From positions 1-49,590 of the forward strand of contig JAUSOQ010000001.1 of assembly GCA_030655755.1 (NCBI GenBank): a DNA stretch of 49,590 bases, read 5' to 3'. This DNA comes from Coriobacteriia bacterium (lineage in GTDB: Bacteria; Actinomycetota; Coriobacteriia; Anaerosomatales; Anaerosomataceae). This document shows positions 43,715 to 49,590 of this stretch, piece by piece. Position numbers and translations under genes: made by a program. Numbering within the stretch: position 1 is the first letter of the stretch; every line of letters begins with the position of its first letter. The notes under the pieces were generated by a model. That model did not search any database. It saw only the letters and a program-made list of their open reading frames with translations, and was not told the origin of the DNA.

Positions 43715-43855
43715 TTACTGCTTATTCAAGGTAGCGTTGTCCTGCATGTGCTTGAAGAACACTCCCGGTCGAGCTTGCCATCGAGGATCCCGGCTGGTCC
43801 CCATGATCTGGGATGCTTCCGCAGGGGGCCCGTCCCCTTGCGTGATGGGGACCAT
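43715..43855 (-). pseudogene. Possible small gene or gene remnant
   Basis: A 46-codon minus-strand frame starting MVPITQGDGPPAEASQIMG and ending PGVFFKHMQDNATLNKQ. The composition is protein-like, and the frame is open further upstream, from a stop near 43885, without another start. It looks like the C-terminal end of a lost gene, or a short gene with no ribosome site. No family is recognised. Arms GGTCCCCAT (43796) and ATGGGGACC (43845) within it can pair. Confidence 0.25.
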
Positions 43856-43877
43856 GGAGTACGTCGGGTCTCGAGTA

Positions 43878-43942
43878 ATACTAAACTGTCAATTGCATAC
43901 TAAAGTCATTGGGTTTAGTATTCTCTTGTGACTTTAGTATGC
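43878..43942 (+). promoter_or_regulatory. Promoter and four-half-site operator of the AbiE-type antitoxin gene
   Basis: Two ATACTAAA sites (43878, 43897) and two inverted TTTAGTAT sites (43914, 43933) are placed symmetrically, 19 bp apart in each pair. The inner and outer copies make a perfect 14-bp inverted repeat GCATACTAAAGTCA (43895) / TGACTTTAGTATGC (43929). The promoter TTGCAT (43893) - 17 bp - TAGTAT (43916) lies within it. AbiEi antitoxins autorepress by binding inverted repeats, which fits. Confidence 0.65.
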
Positions 43943-43955
43943 AAAGGAGCGCGAC

Positions 43956-44924
43956 ATCGAAAGCGTCGAGGAGTATCTTCGCGAAACACTGCATACGCCG
44001 ACCCGCTTGAAGCGCTGGCGTGGCGAGACCGCGCTGCCCGGCTATCTGCGAGGGCAATATCGTTTCTTCGAAGGCATGATTGGCAACGTCCACATTCTCT
44101 TCCTGCAAAGCACCAAGGAGCCCGTGCCTAGCGTTGCTAAGAAACACGAGCATGCGCTGCAGCAGCACTGGGATGGGCCAGTGGCGTTCGCATTTGACCG
44201 CATCACGCCGCGCACCCGCCAACGCATGGTGAGCGAAGGACTATCGTTCGTGGTCCCCAGAAGCCAGATATACCTTCCCCTCCTCGGCATGAACCTTCGA
44301 GAGAGATACAAGACGCGTACCCAAAGAGTGGATAGGCTGCGGCCCTCTGCGCAGGTGTTATTCCTAAGTCTTCTCACGATGCCCTTGCCCGCAACGAACA
44401 CTCCAAGCGTGTTCGCGAAGCAGCTCGGCTACACGCCGATGGCAATGGGGCAGGCCTTGGATCAACTCGACGATGCGGAGCTTGTGCGCGTACACAAGGC
44501 AGGTCGCGAGCGCTTGTTCGAATTGGCTGGTGAACCTGCCGAGATCTGGCTGAAGGCGCAATCGGTACTCGCAAGCCCCGTCAAACGCAAACGCTACCTG
44601 GTGGGCACTGCTGAGCAGATCAGCGAGGGACTCGCATGCGGCCTCAGCGCGCTGGCCAACTACTCTGCTATAGCCGAACCGCGTGTCCCTGGGGTTGCGC
44701 TCATCAGTGCACGGACGAAGAACCTGCTAGAGACTCGAGGCGTGCTTGAACTGCCCTCTGTAGTCGAGGCCGATCTCGAGGTGGAGGTTTGGACCTACGC
44801 GCCGGGACTCCTGTCGAATGGCCCGACTGTCGACTGCCTCTCCCTATATCTGTCTCTTAGAGACGATCAAGACGAGAGAGTCCAGTCCGCGCTCGAAGAG
44901 ATGATGCGAGGCGTCAAATGGTGA
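43956..44924 (+). CDS. AbiEi-like type IV antitoxin/transcriptional regulator
   Basis: About 322 aa from 43956, or 305 aa from TTG 44007. The conserved opening IESVEEYLRETLHTPTRLKRW lies upstream of the TTG, and AAAGGAG is placed 6 nt before the AUC codon at 43956; there is no ATG, GTG or TTG in between. So either AUC initiates or a start codon was lost. The middle has VVPRSQIYLPLLGMNLRERY and a helix-turn-helix-like region (TPSVFAKQLGYTPMAMGQALDQLDDAELV). AbiEi-type proteins block the AbiEii nucleotidyltransferase and repress their operon. The stop overlaps the start of the broken toxin gene (ATGGTGA). Confidence 0.65.
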   Translation: MESVEEYLRETLHTPTRLKRWRGETALPGYLRGQYRFFEGMIGNVHILFLQSTKEPVPSVAKKHEHALQQHWDGPVAFAFDRITPRTRQRMVSEGLSFVVPRSQIYLPLLGMNLRERYKTRTQRVDRLRPSAQVLFLSLLTMPLPATNTPSVFAKQLGYTPMAMGQALDQLDDAELVRVHKAGRERLFELAGEPAEIWLKAQSVLASPVKRKRYLVGTAEQISEGLACGLSALANYSAIAEPRVPGVALISARTKNLLETRGVLELPSVVEADLEVEVWTYAPGLLSNGPTVDCLSLYLSLRDDQDERVQSALEEMMRGVKW

Positions 44925-45548
44925 GAGGTCTCAACATGTTCCGTGACCGATTCGCGGGACTCGCGGACCGCTATGTCCTTATCGGCGGCGCGGCTGTAGA
45001 AGTCGCGATGGACGCGGCGGCCCTGGAGTTCCGCGTGACCAAGGACCTCGACATCGTTCTGTACGTCGAGTCCCTCGACGCTGAGTTTGCTCGGGCGTTC
45101 TGGGCATTCATCGCAGAGGGAGGGTTCGAGCCTCTCGGCGATCCTGCTCGACGAGGACTACCACGAGTTCGTGCAGAAGAGGGCTCGCGTTCAGGACGGT
45201 CTGTCGGTGTTGGCCGCCGAGTACATCGTGCCGTTGAAGGCCCGTGCGTGGATCGACCTCACCGCGCGACGCGAACACGGTGGCGACATCTCCAGCAAGG
45301 ACATCAAGAAGCACCGGAACGACATCATTCGGCTCAGTCAGTTGATCGCGCCAACGGAACGGGTCGAGCTTCCCGGGCCCATATACGACGACCTGGCCGA
45401 CTTCACCGCACGAGCACTGCACAGCGGCGCCGAACCGGCGACGTTTGGTGTTGTGGGGATGACTCTGGAGAGCGTGCGATCGCTGTTGGACACCGTGTAC
45501 AAGCGCGCAGAACAGAGTCCATGGACGGAGTCCCGTCCACACGATTAG
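44918..45548 (+). pseudogene. AbiEii-like nucleotidyltransferase toxin, inactivated by internal deletion/frameshift
   Basis: The first 70-odd codons from ATG 44918 read a nucleotidyltransferase start: YVLIGGAAVEVAMDAAALEF then TKDLDIVLYVE (GG...DxD). Near 45130-45145 the sense jumps to another frame, which continues SSLSAILLDEDYHEF, EYIVPLKARAWIDL, KDIKKHRNDIIRLSQL and stops at 45548. Intact relatives have roughly 45 more residues between these parts, so a deletion not divisible by three joined them. The original frame runs on to 45703 as nonsense. The catalytic half is truncated and the toxin is probably dead, while the antitoxin remains intact. Confidence 0.75.
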
Positions 45549-45665
45549 TCAACGTCAGGCGATCGTCGGAGACTCGTACACTACTACCGGGGACGGGAAC
45601 CTATTGGTTGCAAGAACCAGACTCGGCTAACATGTATTGGCGTTCAAGCAGTAAACGCACCATAC

Positions 45666-45741
45666 GCCCTCGTAGCTCAGGGGATAGAGCACAGGTTTCC
45701 TAAACCTGGTGTCGCATGTTCGATTCATGCCGGGGGCACCA
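45666..45741 (+). tRNA. tRNA-Arg(CCT), likely integration site
   Basis: Acceptor stem GCCCTCG/CGGGGGC, D-arm with GCTCAGGGGATAGAGC, anticodon stem CAGGT/ACCTG with loop TTCCTAA (anticodon CCT), T-loop GTTCGATTC, and an encoded CCA end (45739-45741). An integrase gene lies 84 bp beyond the 3' end, so this tRNA is the probable attachment site of the island to the right. No second copy of its 3' end is present in the window. Confidence 0.95.
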
Positions 45742-45825
45742 CAGAAGTCGCAGGTGGGAGAGGGTGAACTCCTCTCCCCCTTTGCATCTTGGAACGCTTG
45801 TGCTGAGATTCTTGCTGAGAGACAC

Positions 45826-46758
45826 CTACGCAGCGGACGCATCCACATTCCCCGCGTCCTCCCTTCCGAGCCAGTCACTGACGTCCTTCCGAACTCGATC
45901 GGCCTCCTCGAACGGTGTTTTCGTGTAGTACTTCATCGTCGTCGAGTACGACCGATGACCCATGACCTCTTCGAGGTACGCTGGCGTCCTGCCAGCAGCT
46001 GCCAGATGTGAGGCATACGCCTTGCGTAGGTCGTGCAGATGCAAGTCAGGCAACCCCGCTACCGACAACGCTTTGGCGAGCTCCCGGTTCGGTGACCCGT
46101 CAGATAGAGGTAACCCGTCACGGCGACAGAAGATCAGCCCATTGGGATCGACGACCTGCCTCCGTCTTTGATCTACCAACGGGATCAAAGACCCCGGCAG
46201 TGGGACCATGCCCACACTCGCTCTCGTTTTCGTAGACGCGACGACCACGTCACGCATCGACTTGGTGATCGTCATGCTGCGGCGCTCGATATCGCAATCT
46301 GAGAACTGAAGGGCTAACTGCTCACCTTTTCTAGTCCCGGTTAGTGCCGCCATCGCGACAAGCAGCCTCCATGAAGGAGAGGTCGCTTCGATGAGCTCGT
46401 GAAGTTCATCACCGGTCAGATAGTGCATCTCCGGTCGCTCCTGCCGGGGAAGCACCACCTTCGACACCGGGTTCTCTGTGATCAGACCACACATGACCCC
46501 GTACTCGAGTATCTGCCGCAGCACCTGGACGTGGTTACGCACTGTCCTCGCGGCCAACCCGCTTTCCCTTGTGTCGGCAATCCGTCCCTGTACTACCTCC
46601 GTACTCACCTCCTCAAGAGGAACACCTCCGAACGCAGGAACTAGATGCCGTCGAACAACACCCTCGTACTCCCGATATCCGGAAGTCTTCATCAGTACTC
46701 TCGGCGCTCTCAGGGTAGCGTATGTGGCTGCGAGGCGATGTGCCGTGATGCGTTGCAA
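45826..46758 (-). CDS. Tyrosine-family integrase of the tRNA-Arg island
   Basis: About 310 aa. The N-terminal SAM-like DNA-binding domain (about 10-95; MKTSGYREYEGVVRRHLVPAFG, SGLAARTVRNHVQVLRQIL) is followed by the catalytic domain with R in TGTRKGEQLAL, H-x-x-R in HLHDLRKAYASH, GHRS and the nucleophile Tyr in MKYYTKTP. All five key residues are seen. It points toward tRNA-Arg, as is typical for islands inserted at tRNA 3' ends. The start is uncertain: the open frame runs to 46845, but TTG 46758 fits the domain start and the divergent promoter. Confidence 0.88.
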   Translation of the reverse strand: MQRITAHRLAATYATLRAPRVLMKTSGYREYEGVVRRHLVPAFGGVPLEEVSTEVVQGRIADTRESGLAARTVRNHVQVLRQILEYGVMCGLITENPVSKVVLPRQERPEMHYLTGDELHELIEATSPSWRLLVAMAALTGTRKGEQLALQFSDCDIERRSMTITKSMRDVVVASTKTRASVGMVPLPGSLIPLVDQRRRQVVDPNGLIFCRRDGLPLSDGSPNRELAKALSVAGLPDLHLHDLRKAYASHLAAAGRTPAYLEEVMGHRSYSTTMKYYTKTPFEEADRVRKDVSDWLGREDAGNVDASAA

Positions 46759-46811
46759 AGTCCAACGCAGTACAGTAGAATGCAGCACAATACAACACCG
46801 TACCGTACAGT
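46753..46811 (+). promoter_or_regulatory. Promoter and repeat region of the island cargo operon
   Basis: TTGCAA (46753-46758) and TAGAAT (46776-46781) are 17 bp apart. GTACAGT occurs twice (46770 and 46805), flanking the likely transcription start, and the second copy is part of GTACCGTAC. This may be an operator for the 63-aa protein encoded first. Confidence 0.45.
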
Positions 46812-46833
46812 GCGACGCGACAACGAGGCCACA

Positions 46834-47025
46834 ATGGGAAAGCAAATCACGGTCTACCCTGACTCGGATGGACCAGATCTCAAGGGTTTGATTGCGAAGC
46901 TCAGTAAGCGTCGCGACCTACCGTACTACAGGCGATCGGAGAGCGCGGTCGCCGCGATGCTGCTTCAGGAAAGAATCGAGCAGGTGCTTGACGGGGAGGC
47001 TGGTGAAGCACGTGACTGGGCATGA
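46834..47025 (+). CDS. Small protein, first gene of island operon, possibly a regulator
   Basis: A 63-aa protein starting MGKQITVYPDSDGPDLKGLIAKL, then a basic segment SKRRDLPYYRRSESAVAAMLLQERIEQVLDGE. A short N-terminal strand followed by two helices resembles a ribbon-helix-helix DNA-binding protein or small antitoxin, but I do not recognise the family. GAGG lies 6-7 nt before the ATG. The repeated GTACAGT motif in its promoter would suit autoregulation. The phosphoribosyltransferase gene starts 49 bp later. Confidence 0.5.
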   Translation: MGKQITVYPDSDGPDLKGLIAKLSKRRDLPYYRRSESAVAAMLLQERIEQVLDGEAGEARDWA

Positions 47026-47074
47026 GTTGGATGCTAGTATTGCTCCATGTTCGACGATCCTTGAGGAGTATCGC

Positions 47075-47659
47075 GTGTCCAAGTACCTAGAGTTCTTGCG
47101 CCCGTTGGTTCAGTCTGCCCTTGTGCATGAGCCAACGGTTCTCGCATCTGGCGTCACCAGCAGTTTCTACTTCGATGGCAAGCTCGTAACGCTTCGGCCA
47201 GACGGCGCCTACTATCTTGCCCGCTATCTGCTCGAGAGCATTCCATCTGATGATTACGATGCAATTGGTGGCCTGACCACCGGGGCAGATCCCATTGCCG
47301 CCGCGGTATCCGCCCTATCATACGAGTTCGGTTGCCCGAAGACCGCCTTCATTGTGCGCAAGGAGCACAAGGAGCACGGCCGCAGAAAGCGGATTGAAGG
47401 ACCCTTGGCCGAGGGAGCACGCGTCGTGATCGTCGACGACGTGGCTACTAGCGGGGGCTCGATCATGGACGCCGTGCACGCGGTCGAGACGGAGAGAAAC
47501 TGCAAGGTTGTCAGAGTGGTAGCCCTTGTTGATCGCCAGCAAGGGGCGCAGGAACTCTTCGAGTCAAGGGGCTACAAGTTCACTCCTGTCTTCACCGCTG
47601 AGGAGTTGGGCGTTTCGGCAGAGGAGATTCATGCCCAGCGAGTTGCAGCGACTGCTTAG
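47075..47659 (+). CDS. Orotate-phosphoribosyltransferase-like enzyme encoded on the island
   Basis: A 194-aa PRTase of the PyrE type. SSFYFDGKLVTLRPDGAYYLA matches the N-terminal hood, AIGGLTTGADPIAAAVS the first loop, FIVRKEHKEHGRRKRIEG the mobile catalytic loop, and VVIVDDVATSGGSIMDAV the PRPP site. It could make OMP, but a pyrE copy on an integrated island is more likely to serve another purpose. GTG 47075 is chosen over in-frame upstream codons because GAGGAG is 6 nt before it. The next gene starts inside its last codons (29-bp overlap). Confidence 0.82.
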   Translation: MSKYLEFLRPLVQSALVHEPTVLASGVTSSFYFDGKLVTLRPDGAYYLARYLLESIPSDDYDAIGGLTTGADPIAAAVSALSYEFGCPKTAFIVRKEHKEHGRRKRIEGPLAEGARVVIVDDVATSGGSIMDAVHAVETERNCKVVRVVALVDRQQGAQELFESRGYKFTPVFTAEELGVSAEEIHAQRVAATA

Positions 47660-47942
47660 CGAGCCGCTGAGCCTGAGATCGCTGTGGAAGATCCAGGCTG
47701 CCGCCCTTGAGGCTACCGGAGATGCAGCACAGCCACTTGGGTACTTCGTGGTCGCTTCGATTGCTGGTAGCATGGCCGGGCGCATGGAAGGCGATTCGGT
47801 TTCTGCAGACGCAGCCCAGGTCAGGGACGAGGTAGTTCGGCCAGCGTTGGCAGCAGTGATCACAGCTGCCAAGACCCCTGACACTAACCGCCTGGTGTCA
47901 GCCTCGAACGAGGCCATCAGGAGCTTCCTGCTCTCACAGTAG
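47631..47942 (+). CDS. Small helical protein downstream of the island PRTase, unknown function
   Basis: A 103-aa, Ala-rich, mainly helical protein (MPSELQRLLSEPLSLRSLWKI, then GYFVVASIAGSMAGRMEGDSV). It may be a membrane-associated or partner subunit: the middle GYFVVASIAGSMAG is mildly hydrophobic. It overlaps the PRTase gene by 29 bp and has its own GAGGAG site, so the two are likely co-translated and may work together. No family is recognised. Confidence 0.55.
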   Translation: MPSELQRLLSEPLSLRSLWKIQAAALEATGDAAQPLGYFVVASIAGSMAGRMEGDSVSADAAQVRDEVVRPALAAVITAAKTPDTNRLVSASNEAIRSFLLSQ

Positions 47943-48114
47943 TGGAGGCTGCCCCAGGGACCTTGGCCGATGGCGCTAACGTGGTGCGGATGAGCTGCAA
48001 GCCGCCTGGCCATTGGCTGAAACCCCAAGTGTGTCCACCGGGCGGCTTGTCTGCTCGATCCGCTTGTTCGCCCGCCACGTGACCAGGGCTCGTCAAGTCT
48101 CCAGCGGCGCGCGT

Positions 48115-49188
48115 CTAGGACACCGCGCCTTCGTCTTCTGCCGGATAGTCCTTTGGGACGCGGCAAAGTTCGACCACCGACTCTCCAATGATCAGGATGG
48201 TCCCATCGTTCCAGATTGGGGTGATGGGCGTGTCAGCCAGAGCGGCCTCAGTCCTGGCGCGCAAAGCGGCGTGGTCCAAGTCGGGGGCTGCAACGAAGCC
48301 GAGGTGCGCGGTAGTCAAGTTCTGTATCCGCCGTTCAAGAGTGGGAGCCCGCCGCTCGGCCTTTTCGAGCTCAGACTTCAGGTCAAACGCCCTGCGAGCG
48401 GCTCCGTACGTATCGTCCCCGGTTGGGATATCTTCTTTCAGACGGGCAATCTTCGCTGGCAGATCATGCAGCTCCGCTTCAGTGCGGCGAAGAAGATCAT
48501 CGAGCCGAAAGACAAGCACAGGCAGGTCGTCGGAGTAGTTCGCTACGTCCCTGGCATCATCGAGCTTCGCGAGGAATAGATAGCCATGATCCTGAGATTC
48601 GAACGTGAGGAACTGCGTGTCCTCGCTCGCCCCATTCGCCAGGAGGTTGCGGTCACCGGGGACATAGCCGGCGAGTTCAAGTCGGCGGCGGATGCCGCGA
48701 GCGGTGATTGGGAGGTCGCTGCCTTCAGCCTGCTGCCCAGGCTCAGTCTGCGTAATGGCGTCACGGATTGCCCGCTCGAGTTCGTCTGCCATGTTGCGAT
48801 CGTTGTACTTGATCGTGTCCTGGCTCTGGATGTTGAACGCGAGCGCCATTCCGTCTCTTTGAAGCGGAATCACATGCTTGCGTAGAGCGGTCATGAGTCC
48901 GTACTCGTAGTAGACGTTCGGGTTGGCGAGGCTGGCGCCATCGCGTTCTACTTCATCCAGAATCGCGACGCAGAACCGCGACTCGATAATCCTCCCGCAG
49001 ATCTTGGTACAGACGATATCCTGCCCGTAGGCTCGCTCTTTGACAGCGACCACTGCCTCAATCCCATGAGCTGCAAGCTTCGCCTCGAGGAGCGCCAGAA
49101 GCGGCTCGAGAGAGTCGTCAGTTGGACACGCAACGAAGCACGCCTTCGATGCACCGAAGACCTTCTCGCAGCGGTGCTGACGCCGCAT
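48115..49188 (-). CDS. TIR/deoxyribosyltransferase-like domain protein, possible defence effector
   Basis: A 357-aa protein. The N-terminal 130 residues look like a TIR- or nucleoside-deoxyribosyltransferase-type flavodoxin fold: KACFVACPTDDSLEPLLALLE, ESRFCVAILDEVERDG, then NPNVYYEYGLMTALRKHVIPL, where the Glu of YYEYG is the residue conserved in both families. The C-terminal part (about 150-357) has a coiled coil (AELHDLPAKIARLKEDI and KSELEKAERR) and no recognised domain. Such proteins often cleave NAD+ or nucleotides in phage defence. Start ATG 49188 is placed just before the fold; an ATG at 49284 would add 32 residues. It converges on the PRTase operon. Confidence 0.55.
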   Translation of the reverse strand: MRRQHRCEKVFGASKACFVACPTDDSLEPLLALLEAKLAAHGIEAVVAVKERAYGQDIVCTKICGRIIESRFCVAILDEVERDGASLANPNVYYEYGLMTALRKHVIPLQRDGMALAFNIQSQDTIKYNDRNMADELERAIRDAITQTEPGQQAEGSDLPITARGIRRRLELAGYVPGDRNLLANGASEDTQFLTFESQDHGYLFLAKLDDARDVANYSDDLPVLVFRLDDLLRRTEAELHDLPAKIARLKEDIPTGDDTYGAARRAFDLKSELEKAERRAPTLERRIQNLTTAHLGFVAAPDLDHAALRARTEAALADTPITPIWNDGTILIIGESVVELCRVPKDYPAEDEGAVS

Positions 49189-49474
49189 GAAACAGTTCTC
49201 GTTCGTGCGAAGTGGCGCTGTCCGTTCCGACTCCAAACCATATGGCCTGAGGTAGGGACGGGAATCGAATTCTCGCCAAGGCATTGCTCATCGCTCCCAG
49301 GTTGAAGACAGTCACTTAGACATGATAGCGCGAAGCCAAGAGCTGCTGGGTCGGGCGAACGTATTTGCGCATCAGCTGACGCTTTGCGCTTCCTTCAGTC
49401 TATCGCTCCTGGCGTTCTGCTGTTGCGCTGGTTAGCCGTCAACCGGGCGCCTAGTGTCGCGTAACAGAAGTATA
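49189..49474. other. Intergenic region between the TIR-like gene and a transposase
   Basis: No gene is supported here. The sequence holds an alternative upstream start for the TIR-like frame (49284) and a competing 65-aa minus frame (49118-49315) with GGGAG before an internal ATG. The right part probably contains the left end of the next insertion sequence, but its inverted repeat cannot be confirmed without the other end. Confidence 0.3.
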
Positions 49475-49503
49475 TTGACGGTTCGTGTGTGGTTTGGGAT
49501 AAT
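49475..49503 (+). promoter_or_regulatory. Strong promoter of the right-edge transposase
   Basis: TTGACG (49475-49480), 17 bp, GATAAT (49498-49503): the best sigma-70 match in the window. The ATG follows 5 nt after the -10 box, so the transcript should be leaderless. Confidence 0.65.
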
Positions 49504-49508
49504 GAGCC

Positions 49509-49590
49509 ATGGCCAATCACACGAAAGTCCTCATGGTGCCGGAGCACGATGCTGAGCTGCTGCGACAGCGGGTACGATCGAAGTCCTTGC
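49509..49590 (+). CDS. Probable IS630-type transposase, N-terminal fragment cut by window edge
   Basis: An ATG at 49509 opens a frame to the window end (27 codons): MANHTKVLMVPEHDAELL then RQRVRSKSL. The pattern of a short strand, then acidic helix, then RxRVRSxS resembles the start of IS630-family transposases just before their helix-turn-helix. There is no ribosome site and a consensus promoter directly upstream. With so few residues the family is tentative. Confidence 0.4.
   Translation, partial: MANHTKVLMVPEHDAELLRQRVRSKSL

Noticed and set aside
49240-49285. tRNA-like stretch with TTCGATTCCCGTC on the minus strand
   Set aside because: The flanking bases do not form a T-arm stem or an acceptor stem, so it is not a tRNA.
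45742-49590. Search for attR, a second copy of the tRNA-Arg 3' end
   Set aside because: No repeat of the tRNA 3' segment is visible inside the window, so the right end of the island is probably beyond it.
1-49590. CRISPR arrays, riboswitches, rRNA genes
   Set aside because: No regularly spaced repeats, recognisable aptamer leaders or rRNA segments were seen by eye on either strand.

Overview
The window looks like the chromosome of a high-GC, anaerobic, Gram-positive Actinomycetota, probably from the Coriobacteriia or the related uncultured/OPB41-type lineages. This placement is inferred from gene content: a mycobacteria-like PknB/FHA/PP2C/RodA-PBP cell-wall cluster, a minimal SufC-SufB iron-sulfur pair, a double-cubane-cluster (HgdB/YjiM-type) protein with its ATP-dependent activator, LarB/LarC, and archaeal-type phosphoglycerate mutase. 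Start codons are often GTG, most operons overlap by 1-4 bases, and several genes look leaderless.

Layout. 1-1.9 kb is an accessory edge: the 5' part of an IS1634-type transposase and a Sau3AI/MutH-type GATC endonuclease with no visible methylase. 1.9-15.6 kb is mostly housekeeping: a PP-loop protein, a PAS histidine kinase, a methyltransferase, a VapBC pair, phosphoglycerate mutase, a PHP phosphoesterase, the double-cubane protein and activator, a diguanylate cyclase coupled to prephenate dehydratase, LarBC, and a MutY-like glycosylase that seems to lack an Fe-S cluster. 15.7-21 kb holds sufC-sufB-antiporter, a small Cys-rich protein and a HemN-like radical SAM protein. 21.3-25.7 kb is a MarR-controlled heterodimeric ABC exporter. 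tRNA-Leu(CAG) follows, then an Fe3+/phosphonate-type ABC importer (25.9-29.7 kb).

29.8-34.0 kb holds an EAL protein, two small secreted acidic proteins, and an OmpR-type two-component system. The EAL gene and the secreted-protein operon share the same promoter architecture: three 11-bp direct repeats at a fixed distance from a conserved core. This is probably one regulon controlled by the adjacent response regulator. 34.1-43.6 kb is the Ser/Thr-kinase cell-division cluster: a membrane kinase, FhaA, FhaB, PP2C, a single-polypeptide SEDS (FtsW/RodA)-transpeptidase fusion, and PknB with four PASTA repeats, ending against a convergent phosphoribosyltransferase.

43.7-49.6 kb is accessory. It contains an AbiE-type antitoxin under a four-half-site operator, with its nucleotidyltransferase toxin broken by an internal deletion. 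Next is tRNA-Arg(CCT), with a tyrosine integrase 84 bp away marking an integrated island. The island carries a three-gene operon around an orotate-phosphoribosyltransferase-like enzyme, a convergent gene for a TIR/deoxyribosyltransferase-like protein, and the start of another transposase. The cargo is the best candidate for an undescribed defence or nucleotide-signalling module, but this rests on context and fold-level motifs only.
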